64,000 nucleotides of DNA from Microbulbifer aggregans. Its GTDB lineage: Bacteria > Pseudomonadota > Gammaproteobacteria > Pseudomonadales > Cellvibrionaceae. This document shows positions 1 to 9,360 of this stretch, one piece after another. Made by a program: the position numbers and the translations under genes. The stretch is taken from positions 248,001 to 312,000 of the forward strand of contig NZ_JAIVKK010000003.1 in assembly GCF_020524005.1 (NCBI RefSeq), given 5' to 3'. The notes below the pieces were generated by a model that did no database searches, was not told the DNA's origin, and was given only the letters and a program-made list of their open reading frames with translations. Position 1 is the stretch's first letter. Every line of letters starts with the position of its first letter.

Positions 1-82
1 GCTGATAGACCAGACGTTCGATACCGTCAGAGCCCTGGCAGGGGTACCCCGCACCGACAGCGCACTGGCCAAGGCGGGGTAA
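1..82 (+). CDS. 3' end of an upstream gene (partial)
   Basis: An open frame from base 2 to a TAA at 80-82 ends in ...GVPRTDSALAKAG. It is followed after 17 bases by a strong intrinsic terminator, which supports it as the true end of a plus-strand gene. About 26 residues are visible; the ending is faintly like the C-terminus of Lrp/AsnC regulators, but that is too little to name it. Confidence 0.5.
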   Translation, partial: LIDQTFDTVRALAGVPRTDSALAKAG

Positions 83-99
83 TTCATCCACAAACCTCA

Positions 100-130
100 G
101 GAAAGCCGGACTGACCGGCTTTCCTTTTTT
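100..130 (+). terminator. Intrinsic terminator of the left-edge gene
   Basis: Perfect 10-bp stem ggaaagccgg / ccggctttcc with a 5-base loop, followed directly by TTTTTT. It acts on the plus strand and separates the left-edge gene from the convergent Nudix gene. Confidence 0.9.
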
Positions 131-151
131 ACTTAGAGTTTACTTAAGGGA

Positions 152-865
152 TTAAAGCTCCAGATTACGCACAAACGTATGGCTGCCCGAGTCGTCCCGC
201 ATACGATAAAGCGTTGCCGGGCGTCCGGTTTCCGAGCGTTTCTCACCGGTATCAACGAGCAGCTCAGCCTGCTCTATTCGCCGCCGAAATGACTTCTTCT
301 GCAACGGCTTTCCGATGATCACCTCGTGCACGTGTTGCAACTCCGGCAAAGTAAACTTTTCCGGCAGCGCATACGCAGGGACTATGCTGTACAGCGCTTT
401 TTGCACCAACCGTTCATGGGCAAAGCGGATGATTTCCTCGTGGTCGAACGCGAGTTCCAACTTCCCCACCCGATCAAACGGTATCCACCTGGCATCGGCT
501 ACGGATTCAATATGGCTCTCGCAGACCTGATGGGCGATAAGCGCGGTATAGCACACCGTTACGGACCAACCCCGCTTGTCCCGGTCTCTACCGCCAAAGG
601 TATAGAGCTGCTCTACATAGGGAGGAATGACGCCGGTCTTCTCTCTTAACTTGCGCACCACGGTGTCTTCGAGAGAGCGGTCTTCGGTCTCCGACACGAA
701 CCCGCCCGGCAGCGCCCACTTCCCCATCTCCGGGTGTGCGGAGCGCTTCACCAGCAGAACTTTGAGCTGCCCTTCGTGATAGGTAAACAGAACGGCATCG
801 ACGGTTACCAGGGGCGCGTCGAAGGCACGCTTGTCATAGCTGGATAGGAATTCTTGTTCGTTCAT
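152..865 (-). CDS. NrtR-like Nudix-domain transcriptional regulator
   Basis: The 237-aa protein has a Nudix domain (about residues 15-150) followed by a winged-helix segment (about 150-225), the layout of NrtR, the Nudix-related regulator of NAD metabolism that binds ADP-ribose-type ligands. The Nudix box starts at LPGGFVSET (residues 52-60), but the catalytic signature RExxEExG reads R71-K72 ... E75-K76 ... G78. Two acidic residues needed for metal and hydrolysis are lysines, so it probably senses a ligand rather than hydrolyses it. The ATG start lies just ahead of FLSSYDKRAFDAPLVTVDAVLF, the normal beginning of the fold. No NAD-biosynthesis gene is next to it, so the regulon is inferred from the family only. 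Confidence 0.8.
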   Translation of the reverse strand: MNEQEFLSSYDKRAFDAPLVTVDAVLFTYHEGQLKVLLVKRSAHPEMGKWALPGGFVSETEDRSLEDTVVRKLREKTGVIPPYVEQLYTFGGRDRDKRGWSVTVCYTALIAHQVCESHIESVADARWIPFDRVGKLELAFDHEEIIRFAHERLVQKALYSIVPAYALPEKFTLPELQHVHEVIIGKPLQKKSFRRRIEQAELLVDTGEKRSETGRPATLYRMRDDSGSHTFVRNLEL

Positions 866-1070
866 GGTTGGTCAAAGTGTCAAATAGCCACTAATCGTAA
901 AGCCCCGGGCCTGTATCTGCAACGGCGCCCTCAAACTGTCCCATTGGTAGTCGGTAAGTGCGTTTGCCGCTTACTGTTGCGTAGACTGCTTCATTTCCCT
1001 CGCCCCGCCCAGTAAAATCGCCTTCTTTAAAAATACCCAGTGAATCCCAGCGATACCGGAGCATAACCCC

Positions 1071-1793
1071 ATGGGAAGAGCCTATCAGAACCGCAAAGAC
1101 TCGATGGCCAAGACCTCGAACATGAAAGCCAGGGTCTACAGCCGCTTTGGCCGCGAAATCTATGTGACCGCCAAGTCTGGAGGTATCGACCCCAACGGCA
1201 ACCTGGCCCTGCGCAGCCTGATTGAGCGCGCCAAGAAAGAACAGGTCCCCACCCACGTGATCGAAAAGGCCATCGACAAGGCCAAAGGTGGCGCCGGCGA
1301 AGACTTCTCACGTGCCCGCTACGAAGGTTTCGGCCCCGGCGGCTGCATGGCGATCATCGAATGCCTGACTGACAACCCCAACCGCACCTTCGGCGATGTG
1401 CGCCAGGCCTTCACCAAAACCAAAACCAAGATCGGCACTGAAGGCTCCGTCAGCCACAGCTTTGATCACCTCGCGATCCTCGTGTTCAAACACGACGATG
1501 AAGAGGCGGTACTGGAAGCACTGATGGAAGCCGACGTTGATGTTACCGACATCGAAAACGAAGACGGCACACTCTCCGTATTCGCCCCGCATACGGATTA
1601 CTTCAAGGCCAAGCAAGCGCTGATCGAAGCCTTTGGTGAAATCGACTTTGACGTGGACGAAATCCAGTTCGTGCCCCAAACCTACACCGAGATCACTGGT
1701 GACGATGTGGCATTGTTCGAGAAATTTATGAACATGCTGAACGACCTGGAAGATGTGCAGGCGGTATACCACAACGTGGAAAACCCGCAGTAA
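1071..1793 (+). CDS. YebC/PmpR-family protein, YeeN type
   Basis: The 240-aa protein starts [20 protein letters not shown] and carries the family hallmarks [20 protein letters not shown] and RYEGFGPGG, and ends in DVQAVYHNV. YebC-like proteins are cytosolic; they were annotated as transcriptional regulators and newer work on the family links them to ribosomes stalled at proline-rich sequences. The first residues and the C-terminus match the YeeN branch of E. coli better than YebC. A cggag Shine-Dalgarno lies about 10 bases ahead of the ATG. It is a single gene ending at a bidirectional terminator shared with the convergent thiolase operon. Confidence 0.88.
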   Translation: MGRAYQNRKDSMAKTSNMKARVYSRFGREIYVTAKSGGIDPNGNLALRSLIERAKKEQVPTHVIEKAIDKAKGGAGEDFSRARYEGFGPGGCMAIIECLTDNPNRTFGDVRQAFTKTKTKIGTEGSVSHSFDHLAILVFKHDDEEAVLEALMEADVDVTDIENEDGTLSVFAPHTDYFKAKQALIEAFGEIDFDVDEIQFVPQTYTEITGDDVALFEKFMNMLNDLEDVQAVYHNVENPQ

Positions 1794-1867
1794 ACATATC
1801 GCTGAGACTGGCACTGAGATCAAGGCCTGCCTGTACAGGCTGATCAGGACTGCCGGAGTCGATGGAA

Positions 1868-1898
1868 CAAAAAAGCCCCGCTATGCGGGGCTTTTTTT
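1868..1898. terminator. Bidirectional intrinsic terminator
   Basis: Hairpin aaagccccg-ctatg-cggggcttt with an A-run on one side and a T-run on the other, placed between the convergent YeeN-like gene and the beta-oxidation operon. It can terminate both strands. Confidence 0.9.
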
Positions 1899-1929
1899 AT
1901 CTATCCAGAGTACGTACCGCGCCCGGCAA

Positions 1930-3111
1930 TCAGACCACTTCAAACAGGGCTGCTGCCCCCATACCGCCGCCAACACACATAGTAACCACCACGTATTTCA
2001 CACCACGGCGCTTGCCCTCGATAAGCGCATGCATGGTCATGCGGTTGCCACTCATACCGTAGGGGTGACCAATGGAAATGGCACCGCCGTTGACGTTGAG
2101 GCGGTCGGCGGGGATACCGAGTTGATCACGGCAGTAAATTACCTGAACCGCAAAGGCCTCGTTCAGCTCCCACAGACCGATATCGTCCATTTTCAGGCCG
2201 GTGCGTTTGAGCAGTTTGGGAATGGCAAATACGGGACCGATACCCATTTCATCCGGCTCGCAGCCCGCCACTGCCATGCCGCGGTAAATACCGAGAGGCT
2301 GCAGGTTGCGCTGCTCCGCCAGCTGGCTGTCCATCATCACCACCGCGGCGGCACCATCGGAAAGTTGTGAGGCATTACCCGCGGTGATCACACCGTTTTC
2401 GCGCACGGCTTTCAGCCCGTTGAGCCCTTCAAGCGTGGTCCCGGGGCGATTGCCCTCATCCTTGCCGAGCGTCACCTGCTGCTCGCTGACTTCACCGGTC
2501 TCCCGATTGGTAACCAGCATGGTGGCGGTGACCGGAATGATCTCGTCATCAAACTTTCCCGCATCCTGTGCAGCCGCCGTACGGCGCTGGGATTCAAGCG
2601 CGTACTCGTCCTGCGCCTCACGGGAGATGTTGTAGCGCTTGGCCACCACTTCAGCGGTATCCAGCATGGGCATGTAGATGGCCGGTGCCGCTGCCACGAC
2701 ATTGGGATCCCCGGCGCGGTACAGGTTCATGTGCTCATTCTGCACCAGGCTGATGGACTCACAGCCACCGGCCACAACGACCGGCGCACCATCGACCACG
2801 ATCTGTTTGGCTGCGGTAGCGATCGACATCAGACCCGAAGCGCACTGGCGGTCGATGGTCATTCCACTGACGCTGACCGGCAAGCCCGCCGCCATCGACA
2901 TCTGGCGTGCGACGTTGGTACCCTGACAGCCCTGCTGAAGGGCGACGCCGAAGATGCAGTCGTCCACTTCAGCCGGGTCGATATCAGCGCGCTGTACCGC
3001 CGCTTTGATCGCATGGGAAGCCAGGGTCTGGCTTTCGAGATTGTTGAATGCACCGCGATAGGCACGGCCGATGGGCGTGCGTGCGGCAGAAACAATGACG
3101 GCTTCTTTCAT
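1930..3111 (-). CDS. Acetyl-CoA acyltransferase (thiolase)
   Basis: The 393-aa thiolase catalyses CoA-dependent cleavage of 3-ketoacyl-CoA to acetyl-CoA (or the reverse condensation). The start is set at [15 protein letters not shown]; a longer frame adds 15 residues that no thiolase has. All three catalytic residues are present: nucleophile Cys90 (DRQCASG), His349 ([10 protein letters not shown]) and Cys379 (VTMCVGGG). Length and motifs are those of FadA/AtoB-type biosynthetic or degradative thiolases; I cannot tell chain-length preference. It is the last gene of the operon acyl-CoA dehydrogenase - MaoC - SDR - thiolase, which supports a degradative role. Confidence 0.92.
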   Translation of the reverse strand: MKEAVIVSAARTPIGRAYRGAFNNLESQTLASHAIKAAVQRADIDPAEVDDCIFGVALQQGCQGTNVARQMSMAAGLPVSVSGMTIDRQCASGLMSIATAAKQIVVDGAPVVVAGGCESISLVQNEHMNLYRAGDPNVVAAAPAIYMPMLDTAEVVAKRYNISREAQDEYALESQRRTAAAQDAGKFDDEIIPVTATMLVTNRETGEVSEQQVTLGKDEGNRPGTTLEGLNGLKAVRENGVITAGNASQLSDGAAAVVMMDSQLAEQRNLQPLGIYRGMAVAGCEPDEMGIGPVFAIPKLLKRTGLKMDDIGLWELNEAFAVQVIYCRDQLGIPADRLNVNGGAISIGHPYGMSGNRMTMHALIEGKRRGVKYVVVTMCVGGGMGAAALFEVV

Positions 3112-3196
3112 CTCTGAATTCTCTTTTTGTCCCCGCTCCCTGGCGCACTCAGGCACCGGGAGCGGCTGGATTATTTGAAATTAATGCAGACAGGCA

Positions 3197-4111
3197 TCAG
3201 GCCGGCTGTGACTGGGACATCGCCAGGGTCAGGAACTTCTCGGTCTGGCCCGCACCGGAGGCCAATTCTGCCTGGCCACCCTGATCGCAGATTTTGCTCC
3301 AGTTTTCGAGCACAGCCTCAGGAGTCTGCTCATCCACTGGAATAAAGGTACCGGGGGTCTCAAACAGGCGGGTGCTCGCGTAACCACCTGCACCCGCGCA
3401 GAGGATGAAGCGGTTGGGCGCATTCTTGTGGCACAGGGTAAGGGCGCCGGTGGTAACCGCTTCCGGCGTGAGCATCGCCAGTACCTCTGGTGGCATCAGA
3501 TCCTCGGTCATGCGCGTACCGGCTGTGGGTGACAGCGCATTGATACGGATGCCGTACTTGGCCCCTTCGAGCACCAGGGTATTCATCAATCCCAATACCG
3601 CCATTTTCGCGGCGCCGTAGTTGGACTGACCGAAATTTCCATACATGCCGCTGGAGGAAGTCGTCATGACAATACGGCCGTAATTCTGCTCGCGCATGAT
3701 GTCCCACACCGCCTTGGTGCAGTTCACCGAGCCCATTACGTGCACGTCCATCACCAACTGGAAATCCGCCAGGTCCATTTTGGCGAACGTTTTATCCCGC
3801 AGGATACCGGCGTTGTTGATCAGGATGTCCACCCGCCTCCACTTCGCCATGGCCTGCTGGACCATATCCTGCACTTCTTCGAACTTCGCGACGTTGGCTC
3901 CGTGTGCGATGGCCTCACCGCCGCGCGCCTCGATTTCACGCACCACGGCCAGCGCCGCCTCGGAAGAAGCGCCGCTGCCATCGCGGGCTCCGCCGAGATC
4001 GTTTACCACAACTTTTGCGCCGCGCTCTGCCAGTGCCAGTGCATGGGATTTACCGAGTCCGTTGCCGGCGCCGGTTACGATGGCCACTTGGCCGTCAAAA
4101 CGTACACTCAT
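3197..4111 (-). CDS. SDR-family 3-hydroxyacyl-CoA dehydrogenase-like protein
   Basis: The 304-aa short-chain dehydrogenase has the NAD(P)-binding TGAGNGLG at residues 13-20, NNAG at 99-102, and the Ser152-154 / Tyr165 / Lys169 catalytic set (SNYGAAK). The opening VRFDGQVAIVTGAGNGLGK and the NDLGGARDGSG stretch match the (3R)-hydroxyacyl-CoA dehydrogenase part of peroxisomal multifunctional enzyme type 2 (17-beta-HSD4). It sits directly between a MaoC hydratase and a thiolase, so oxidation of 3-hydroxyacyl-CoA is the likely reaction. The tail (about residues 225-304) is the usual extension of this subfamily. Confidence 0.85.
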   Translation of the reverse strand: MSVRFDGQVAIVTGAGNGLGKSHALALAERGAKVVVNDLGGARDGSGASSEAALAVVREIEARGGEAIAHGANVAKFEEVQDMVQQAMAKWRRVDILINNAGILRDKTFAKMDLADFQLVMDVHVMGSVNCTKAVWDIMREQNYGRIVMTTSSSGMYGNFGQSNYGAAKMAVLGLMNTLVLEGAKYGIRINALSPTAGTRMTEDLMPPEVLAMLTPEAVTTGALTLCHKNAPNRFILCAGAGGYASTRLFETPGTFIPVDEQTPEAVLENWSKICDQGGQAELASGAGQTEKFLTLAMSQSQPA

Positions 4112-4180
4112 GGTCTTCTCTCTAATTGTTCCTGAATTGTGATTTAGCCACCGCTCCGGCGGCTTTCATTTTTTCGGGAG

Positions 4181-4639
4181 TCAGCCAGCCATTTGCATGG
4201 TGAGCCATTCGGCAACGAGTGCCGGCTTTGCCTCGCCTTCGATTTCCACTGTCACTTCCGTCTTCAGCATGAACTGGCCGGGATTTTTCTCGGTGACATC
4301 AAGCAGGCGCGCGTGCGCGCGGATGCGGCTGTCGACTTTCACCGGGGAGATAAAACGCACCTTATCGAACCCGTAATTGATCGCCATAACCATGCCTTCC
4401 ACCTGCATACTGAACGTTTCAGCAAAATGGGACAGCAGTGACAGGCTCAAAAAACCGTGCGCAATGGTGGAACCGAACGGCGTCTGCGCCGCGCGCTCAG
4501 GGTCCACATGGATAAACTGGTGGTCGTGCGTGACTTCCGCAAACAGGTTGATTTGCTCCTGATTGATGGTGAACCAGTCCGTGCTCTCCAGTGTTTTGCC
4601 GGAGCTTTCGAGCAGTTCTTTTTGGCTGACCGTATTCAT
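4181..4639 (-). CDS. MaoC-like (R)-specific enoyl-CoA hydratase
   Basis: The 152-aa hot-dog fold protein contains the R-hydratase signature FAEVTHDHQFIHVDPERA followed by PFGSTIAHGFLSLSL, with the Asp and His expected at the active site. It would add water to trans-2-enoyl-CoA to give (R)-3-hydroxyacyl-CoA, the substrate for the following MFE2-type dehydrogenase. The ATG at 4639 has an ideal ggagac Shine-Dalgarno 5 bases upstream and is preferred to the ATG 5 codons earlier. Confidence 0.87.
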   Translation of the reverse strand: MNTVSQKELLESSGKTLESTDWFTINQEQINLFAEVTHDHQFIHVDPERAAQTPFGSTIAHGFLSLSLLSHFAETFSMQVEGMVMAINYGFDKVRFISPVKVDSRIRAHARLLDVTEKNPGQFMLKTEVTVEIEGEAKPALVAEWLTMQMAG

Positions 4640-4708
4640 CGTCTCTCCTGTCACCTTCTTATTCTGTTATTCAGGCAGCGCTCTTCGGCGCTGCCACTGT
4701 TTTTCAAT

Positions 4709-6511
4709 TCAGAACCACTCCGATTTCATATCGAAGCTGGTGCTGTCAATTTCCCTGACCAGCTTCGACCAGTGGTAAATCTTTGGCAGCTCTGCATGGA
4801 AGAAGTACTGCATCGCCTGAAGTTTCCCGCGGTAAAAAGCTTCCTCTTCGGGATGGGGGTTGCGCTGCAGGCCTGCATCGGCCGCAAGTCCCTGGCGCAG
4901 CCAGATCCAGGCGATAACGATATGCCCGAATAATTCCAGATAACTAACGGAATTCGAGAACACCAGATCCGGATTTTTGTCCGCAATCGCACCAAACACT
5001 GTAGTGGTCGTTTCCTGCAGTTCCACCAAGGCTGCCTGCAGATCGACCGCGAACAGGCTCAACTCTGTGTTACCTGCCAGCTCAATGGTGCCCTGTATCT
5101 CCTCCAACACTGCGCGGTAACCGGCAAACTGATTCATCGGCACCTTTCGCCCCAGCAGGTCCAGCGACTGGATACCGGTAGTGCCCTCGTGAATCGGGTT
5201 CAGGCGATTGTCGCGGTAGAACATTTCCACCGGGTGTTCATTGATGTAGCCGTGACCGCCCATCACCTGAATAGCGAGACTGTTGGCCTGGGGGCCGTAC
5301 TCGGAGGGCCAGCTTTTGATGATCGGGGTCAGGAAATCCAGAAGGGTATGCGCCCGCTCCCGCGCTTCGGCAGTCTCTGCCGTTTTCTCGTCGTCGGCGA
5401 GCTGGCTGCCGTACAGGCAAAGAGCATAGGCGCCTTCTGCATAGGCCTTCTGTGTCAGTAGCATTCGCCGCACATCGGGGTGCTCGATGATATTGACCGG
5501 CGCGGAGTCGGCATCCTTGTTGGCAAGCAGGCGCCCCTGTGGCCGCTCACGGGCGTAGTCGAGTGCGTACTGGTAGCCGGTCAGTGCGGTGAGCGCCGCA
5601 TTGGTGCCCACCATGATGCGCGCCTCGTTCATCATGTGGAACATGTATAGCAAGCCGCGGTTTTCTTCGCCCACCAGATAGCCGACGGCACCACCGTTTT
5701 CGCCGAAGCTGAGTGCAGTGGAGGTATGCCCACGCCCGCCCATTTTGTGAAACAACCCTGCCAGCGCTACGTCATTGCGCTCGCCGATACTGCCGTCGTC
5801 GTTGACCAGGAACTTGGGCACGATAAACAGGGAGATGCCCTTCACGCCTTTCGGCGCCCCCTTAACTCGCGCCAGCACCAGGTGCACAATGTTGTCACTG
5901 AGCTCATGGTCTCCACCAGAAATGAAGATCTTGTTGCCAGTGATGCGGTAACTCCCATCGGGCTCACACGTGGCAGTAGTGGTGAGATCAGCAAGCCCGG
6001 AGCCCGCTCCCGGTTCGGTCATCGCCATGGTGCCCATAAAACGGCCAGCACGCATGGGCTTGACCCACTTTTCGATTTGCTCAGCCGAGCCGTGCGCCTC
6101 GATCAGATTGGCATTGGCCGTGGTCAGGGAAATATAAGCGAGTGTGGTACTCGCCACCGCCGCCAGGTGCGACTGCACCGCATTGGCGACAACCAGCGGC
6201 AATTGCATACCGCCATCGTCAAAGTCTGTGGCCGGTGCAGCGAGACCAGCCTCGATGACTGCGTCCAGTGCGGGCTTGATTTCCGGCAGCAGGTGCACCC
6301 GTTCACCATCAAAGGTGGGTTCGTTGATGTCCACTTTCTGGCGGATCGGAAGGAAATATTTCAGCGCGACATTTTTGCCAGTTTCAATCGCCGCGTCGAA
6401 AGTCTCGCGGCTGTGGTCCGCATAACGAGGACGTGTTGTCAGTGCTTCCACGTCGAATAATTCGTAGAGCATAAATGCCAGGTCGCGTTCGCTGAGCGCT
6501 TGTGCTGCCAT
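4709..6511 (-). CDS. Acyl-CoA dehydrogenase (long form, 600 aa)
   Basis: FAD enzyme that oxidises acyl-CoA to trans-2-enoyl-CoA, first step of beta-oxidation. The family core is clear: MAMTEPGAGSGLADL (FAD/substrate region), KIFISGGDHEL, and the catalytic-base motif NPIHEGTTGIQSLD near residue 440. The extra N-terminal part and the C-terminal helical extension (total 600 aa against about 380 for short ACADs) place it with the DmdC/FadE-type long enzymes. First gene of the operon, with a divergent XRE regulator 137 bases away. Confidence 0.9.
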   Translation of the reverse strand: MAAQALSERDLAFMLYELFDVEALTTRPRYADHSRETFDAAIETGKNVALKYFLPIRQKVDINEPTFDGERVHLLPEIKPALDAVIEAGLAAPATDFDDGGMQLPLVVANAVQSHLAAVASTTLAYISLTTANANLIEAHGSAEQIEKWVKPMRAGRFMGTMAMTEPGAGSGLADLTTTATCEPDGSYRITGNKIFISGGDHELSDNIVHLVLARVKGAPKGVKGISLFIVPKFLVNDDGSIGERNDVALAGLFHKMGGRGHTSTALSFGENGGAVGYLVGEENRGLLYMFHMMNEARIMVGTNAALTALTGYQYALDYARERPQGRLLANKDADSAPVNIIEHPDVRRMLLTQKAYAEGAYALCLYGSQLADDEKTAETAEARERAHTLLDFLTPIIKSWPSEYGPQANSLAIQVMGGHGYINEHPVEMFYRDNRLNPIHEGTTGIQSLDLLGRKVPMNQFAGYRAVLEEIQGTIELAGNTELSLFAVDLQAALVELQETTTTVFGAIADKNPDLVFSNSVSYLELFGHIVIAWIWLRQGLAADAGLQRNPHPEEEAFYRGKLQAMQYFFHAELPKIYHWSKLVREIDSTSFDMKSEWF

Positions 6512-6648
6512 GTTTCACCTTGTTCTTCTGGTCAACGGGTACGGTGCAGGACTTCTATGGGAGCCCGTTGGGTATTGTGTGGCGGCTTGGTAGACTCGGC
6601 CATAACCTCCAAGGTCAAGTTCGGCCAGGGTCAGTACAGGGCGGGAAG

Positions 6649-7482
6649 ATGAGCGATACAGCCTACAATGCATTTGGCAGCTTGCTGCGCTTTTGGCGAC
6701 GGGTGCGCGGCGTCAGCCAGGAGGCACTGGCGCACAGTCTGCAATCTTCCACGCGCCACATCAGCTATCTGGAAAATGGCAAGTCGCGCCCCAGTGAGGC
6801 GCTGGTGGATGGTATCGCGACGGCACTTGAGCTTGGTGAACGAGACGGCTGCTACCTGCGCCTCGCTGCCGGTTACCTGGCCAGTGACCGCGAGGTGGAT
6901 TTCCATGCACCGAGCTACAAGTGGCTGCGCAAGGCGATGCAGCTGTCCTTGAGTGCCATGGACCCATACCCGGCCGTACTGATGGACCGCTACGGCCGGC
7001 TACTGATGGTAAACCGCAGCTGGGTGGCCTTTTACCAGCAGTCTGTTGGTCCAGAAGCTCTGGCACGAGTGGAAAACTACTTTGAGTTTATCTTCCGTCT
7101 TGCCCCGGAGGGCACACCCCGAAATTCCCGGGAACACACGCTGGCGATGATCCTGATGTACACCCAGCAGGAAGCACTACTCACCAATGACCCGATATAT
7201 CACGCCATGGTGCGCGAGCTTTCGGCACACCCGGGGGTGCCGAACGACTGGGCCCAGGTAGCCTCTACCCTGGAACCAATGGCCAGTTATCGTATCCAGC
7301 AGGAATACCAGGGCAAGGTGATGCCTTTTTTCAACGTCACCCTGACAGTGGGCGCGATGGGGCCAGCGTCCTACGTTTCCGAGCCTCGCCTGGTCATCAA
7401 TACGCTGTACCCTGAAAACGATGATCTCGACCTGTCCAGGGCACTTTCTGGGGAGTTGTCGCACCCCTTACTGAGTTATTGA
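6649..7482 (+). CDS. XRE-family regulator with MmyB-like ligand domain
   Basis: The 277-aa protein has an N-terminal helix-turn-helix (residues about 7-62: LLRFWRRVRGVSQEALAHSL, STRHISYLENGKSRPS) followed by a MmyB-type PAS-like domain (DPYPAVLMDRYGRLLMVNRSW). This family often controls a neighbouring short operon, and the divergent beta-oxidation operon is the obvious target; MmyB-type domains have been reported to bind fatty acids. The start at 6649 is chosen because it follows gcgggaag and opens with the HTH; the longer frame adds 49 residues of low-quality sequence. Confidence 0.85.
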   Translation: MSDTAYNAFGSLLRFWRRVRGVSQEALAHSLQSSTRHISYLENGKSRPSEALVDGIATALELGERDGCYLRLAAGYLASDREVDFHAPSYKWLRKAMQLSLSAMDPYPAVLMDRYGRLLMVNRSWVAFYQQSVGPEALARVENYFEFIFRLAPEGTPRNSREHTLAMILMYTQQEALLTNDPIYHAMVRELSAHPGVPNDWAQVASTLEPMASYRIQQEYQGKVMPFFNVTLTVGAMGPASYVSEPRLVINTLYPENDDLDLSRALSGELSHPLLSY

Positions 7483-7681
7483 TCTGCAGTTCAGAAATTC
7501 CCGCTGCAGAGGCTGTGAAGGCGCCCAAGCAATTTTCCACCAACCCCTCTGAACCAAACCCTCTGAAATTGGCGATGCTTTATTTCGCGCCACAATGGGC
7601 AGTACGCTGCAGGCTTGGTAGAGGAGCGGGAGACCTTGTGATAAAACTGATCGCGGGATAATCGCCAGCGGATCAAAGGTC

Positions 7682-9277
7682 ATGGACGAACTGCACCACC
7701 AGCGTTACCGCCCTACGCATCGGCTCTTGCCAATATTCGCCGCTGCGCTACTCACTGCCTGTAGTGTTGATACGCAGGAGGACCCGAAGGAGAGCCAGGT
7801 CGTTGCACGCATAGGGCATAGCGCGATCACCCTGGATGAAGTGGATCAAACAATCCGCCTCGAACGGCACGACCTGGCACTTGCCGAGTACCAGCTGCGC
7901 TTCAATACGCTGAAATCGATGGTGGATACGAAGCTCGCCGCGCCTGGATCCACGGAGACACCGCCCGTCGTCGACTGGCTGCTCCCCTACCCGCATCCTC
8001 CCAGACTGAAAATTAACACCGACGGCCGCTCACTGCGTGGCAACCCCGAGGCGCCAGTCAAACTCGCGGTATTCTGCTCCTACCAGTCCGTACACTGTGC
8101 GGCCACCAATCTGGTGTTGCGTGAATTACTGGATCGATATGCCGGCTGGGTGGCCTTAGCGCCCTTCGACTTCCCCATGCGCTACCACCGGCTGGGTGCC
8201 CAGGCAGCAGTAGCAGTGCACTGCGCCAGCTTGCAAGACACAGCCTGGAGCTATGCAGACGGCCTCTACACCCGAGCCAAAACACTGGATGAAAAAGTCT
8301 TCATTCAACAGGCTTCACAGCTGGGATTTGAGCAGGAAAAATTTAACCGCTGTCTGGAGGAATCCGACCACAGTGACCGGATTGCCGCAGATACGGCGCA
8401 GGCCCGAGCCCTGGGTCTGCAGAGCGTGCCGGTGGTCTTTGTAAACGGACTGTATATCAAAGGCCCGCAGTCTCTGGAGCACTATGCCCTGTGGGTTGAC
8501 CAGGAACTGCAGCGCCTGGGTCACGATCCTTCCAGCCTCCACGCTGATGCCGCACGCTGGCGGCAATCTGCAGAACAGATCACCGAGACCAATTTACAAC
8601 TGCAACTGACCGGCACCAGCGTCTCCTCACAGCCCGAAAAATCAACCGCGCTTATTCGTATTCACGACGCATCCGTTGGCCGTTTTTCCCCCGGGGACGT
8701 ACTAATGCCCGGCGTCACCCTCAAGCGAGTGCACGAGCGCTACGTCATCCTGCAGGTCAACAATCAGCTCGAGCGGTTGACTCTGAGCAGTGAAGATTCT
8801 GACTACGTGCGCGTGCCCAGGACCGCGACTACCGAGCGCGATGAAGCAACCATGCGGCGCATAGAACAGCCGGACGGTGAATCGCGCAAACTGATCGCAG
8901 CTTCCGGGGTATTGCCTCTTGGACAGGCGTGGCTGGAAAAACAACTGCAGAATCGCGCGGACCTGGAACAGAAGTTCGTCCCGGCGGAGCACGTGGTCGA
9001 TGGGCACAACCTGCTGCGGCTTGAGGGCATCAAGGACAATGAGTTCTTCACCGCGCTCGGCTTCGAGGAGGGCGATGTGGTGGTACGGGTGAATGACAGC
9101 TGGGTGCACAGTGGCCAGAACCAGCTCTGGGATGCCCTGACCAGCGGCGAGGTGGTCGATGTAACCTTCATGCGTAACGGGCTGCCGCAACGGGTGCAAT
9201 ATGAAGTTCAGGAAAAAAGCTATTTCGAGCAGGAGAGCGATCCGGGAAATACTGACGATGATGAAGCGTCCGACTGA
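7682..9277 (+). CDS. Lipoprotein fusing a DsbA-like domain with GspC-like HR and PDZ domains
   Basis: The 531-aa protein begins with a signal peptide and lipobox (LLTAC, Cys27). A short SurA/peptidyl-prolyl-isomerase-like stretch (VVARIGHSAITLDEVDQTI, about 40-85) is followed by a DsbA-like thioredoxin domain (about 115-290). Its redox site is FCSYQSVHC (131-139): the first cysteine of the usual CxxC is Ser136, leaving only Cys139, although another cysteine (Cys132) sits close by. The cis-Pro region is SVPVVFVNG. The C-terminal half carries the HR core of type II secretion protein GspC (LQLTGTSVSS ... FSPGDVLMPGVTLKRVHERY, about 298-370) and a PDZ domain (GFEEGDVVVRVND, about 440-515). No other T2SS gene is nearby. 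Domain calls are by motif reading; the joint function is unknown, perhaps an envelope chaperone or secretion accessory. Confidence 0.75.
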   Translation: MDELHHQRYRPTHRLLPIFAAALLTACSVDTQEDPKESQVVARIGHSAITLDEVDQTIRLERHDLALAEYQLRFNTLKSMVDTKLAAPGSTETPPVVDWLLPYPHPPRLKINTDGRSLRGNPEAPVKLAVFCSYQSVHCAATNLVLRELLDRYAGWVALAPFDFPMRYHRLGAQAAVAVHCASLQDTAWSYADGLYTRAKTLDEKVFIQQASQLGFEQEKFNRCLEESDHSDRIAADTAQARALGLQSVPVVFVNGLYIKGPQSLEHYALWVDQELQRLGHDPSSLHADAARWRQSAEQITETNLQLQLTGTSVSSQPEKSTALIRIHDASVGRFSPGDVLMPGVTLKRVHERYVILQVNNQLERLTLSSEDSDYVRVPRTATTERDEATMRRIEQPDGESRKLIAASGVLPLGQAWLEKQLQNRADLEQKFVPAEHVVDGHNLLRLEGIKDNEFFTALGFEEGDVVVRVNDSWVHSGQNQLWDALTSGEVVDVTFMRNGLPQRVQYEVQEKSYFEQESDPGNTDDDEASD

Positions 9278-9323
9278 TTCCTCGGCGCGTATTCCCCGAG
9301 ACGGTCGTTACTCTAATAGAAGC

Positions 9324-9345
9324 CAGGGCTCCGCGCGGAGCCCTG
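9324..9345. terminator. Intergenic hairpin, probable terminator
   Basis: Inverted repeat cagggctccg / cggagccctg between two convergent genes. There is no good T-run on either side, so the assignment rests on position and stem strength. Confidence 0.5.
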
Positions 9346-9360
9346 CTCATTTACCGGGAA

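Noticed and set aside
5726..6460. A 244-aa plus-strand frame opposite the acyl-CoA dehydrogenase
   Set aside because: It is the shadow of a well-conserved gene on the other strand and has no ribosome site or family.
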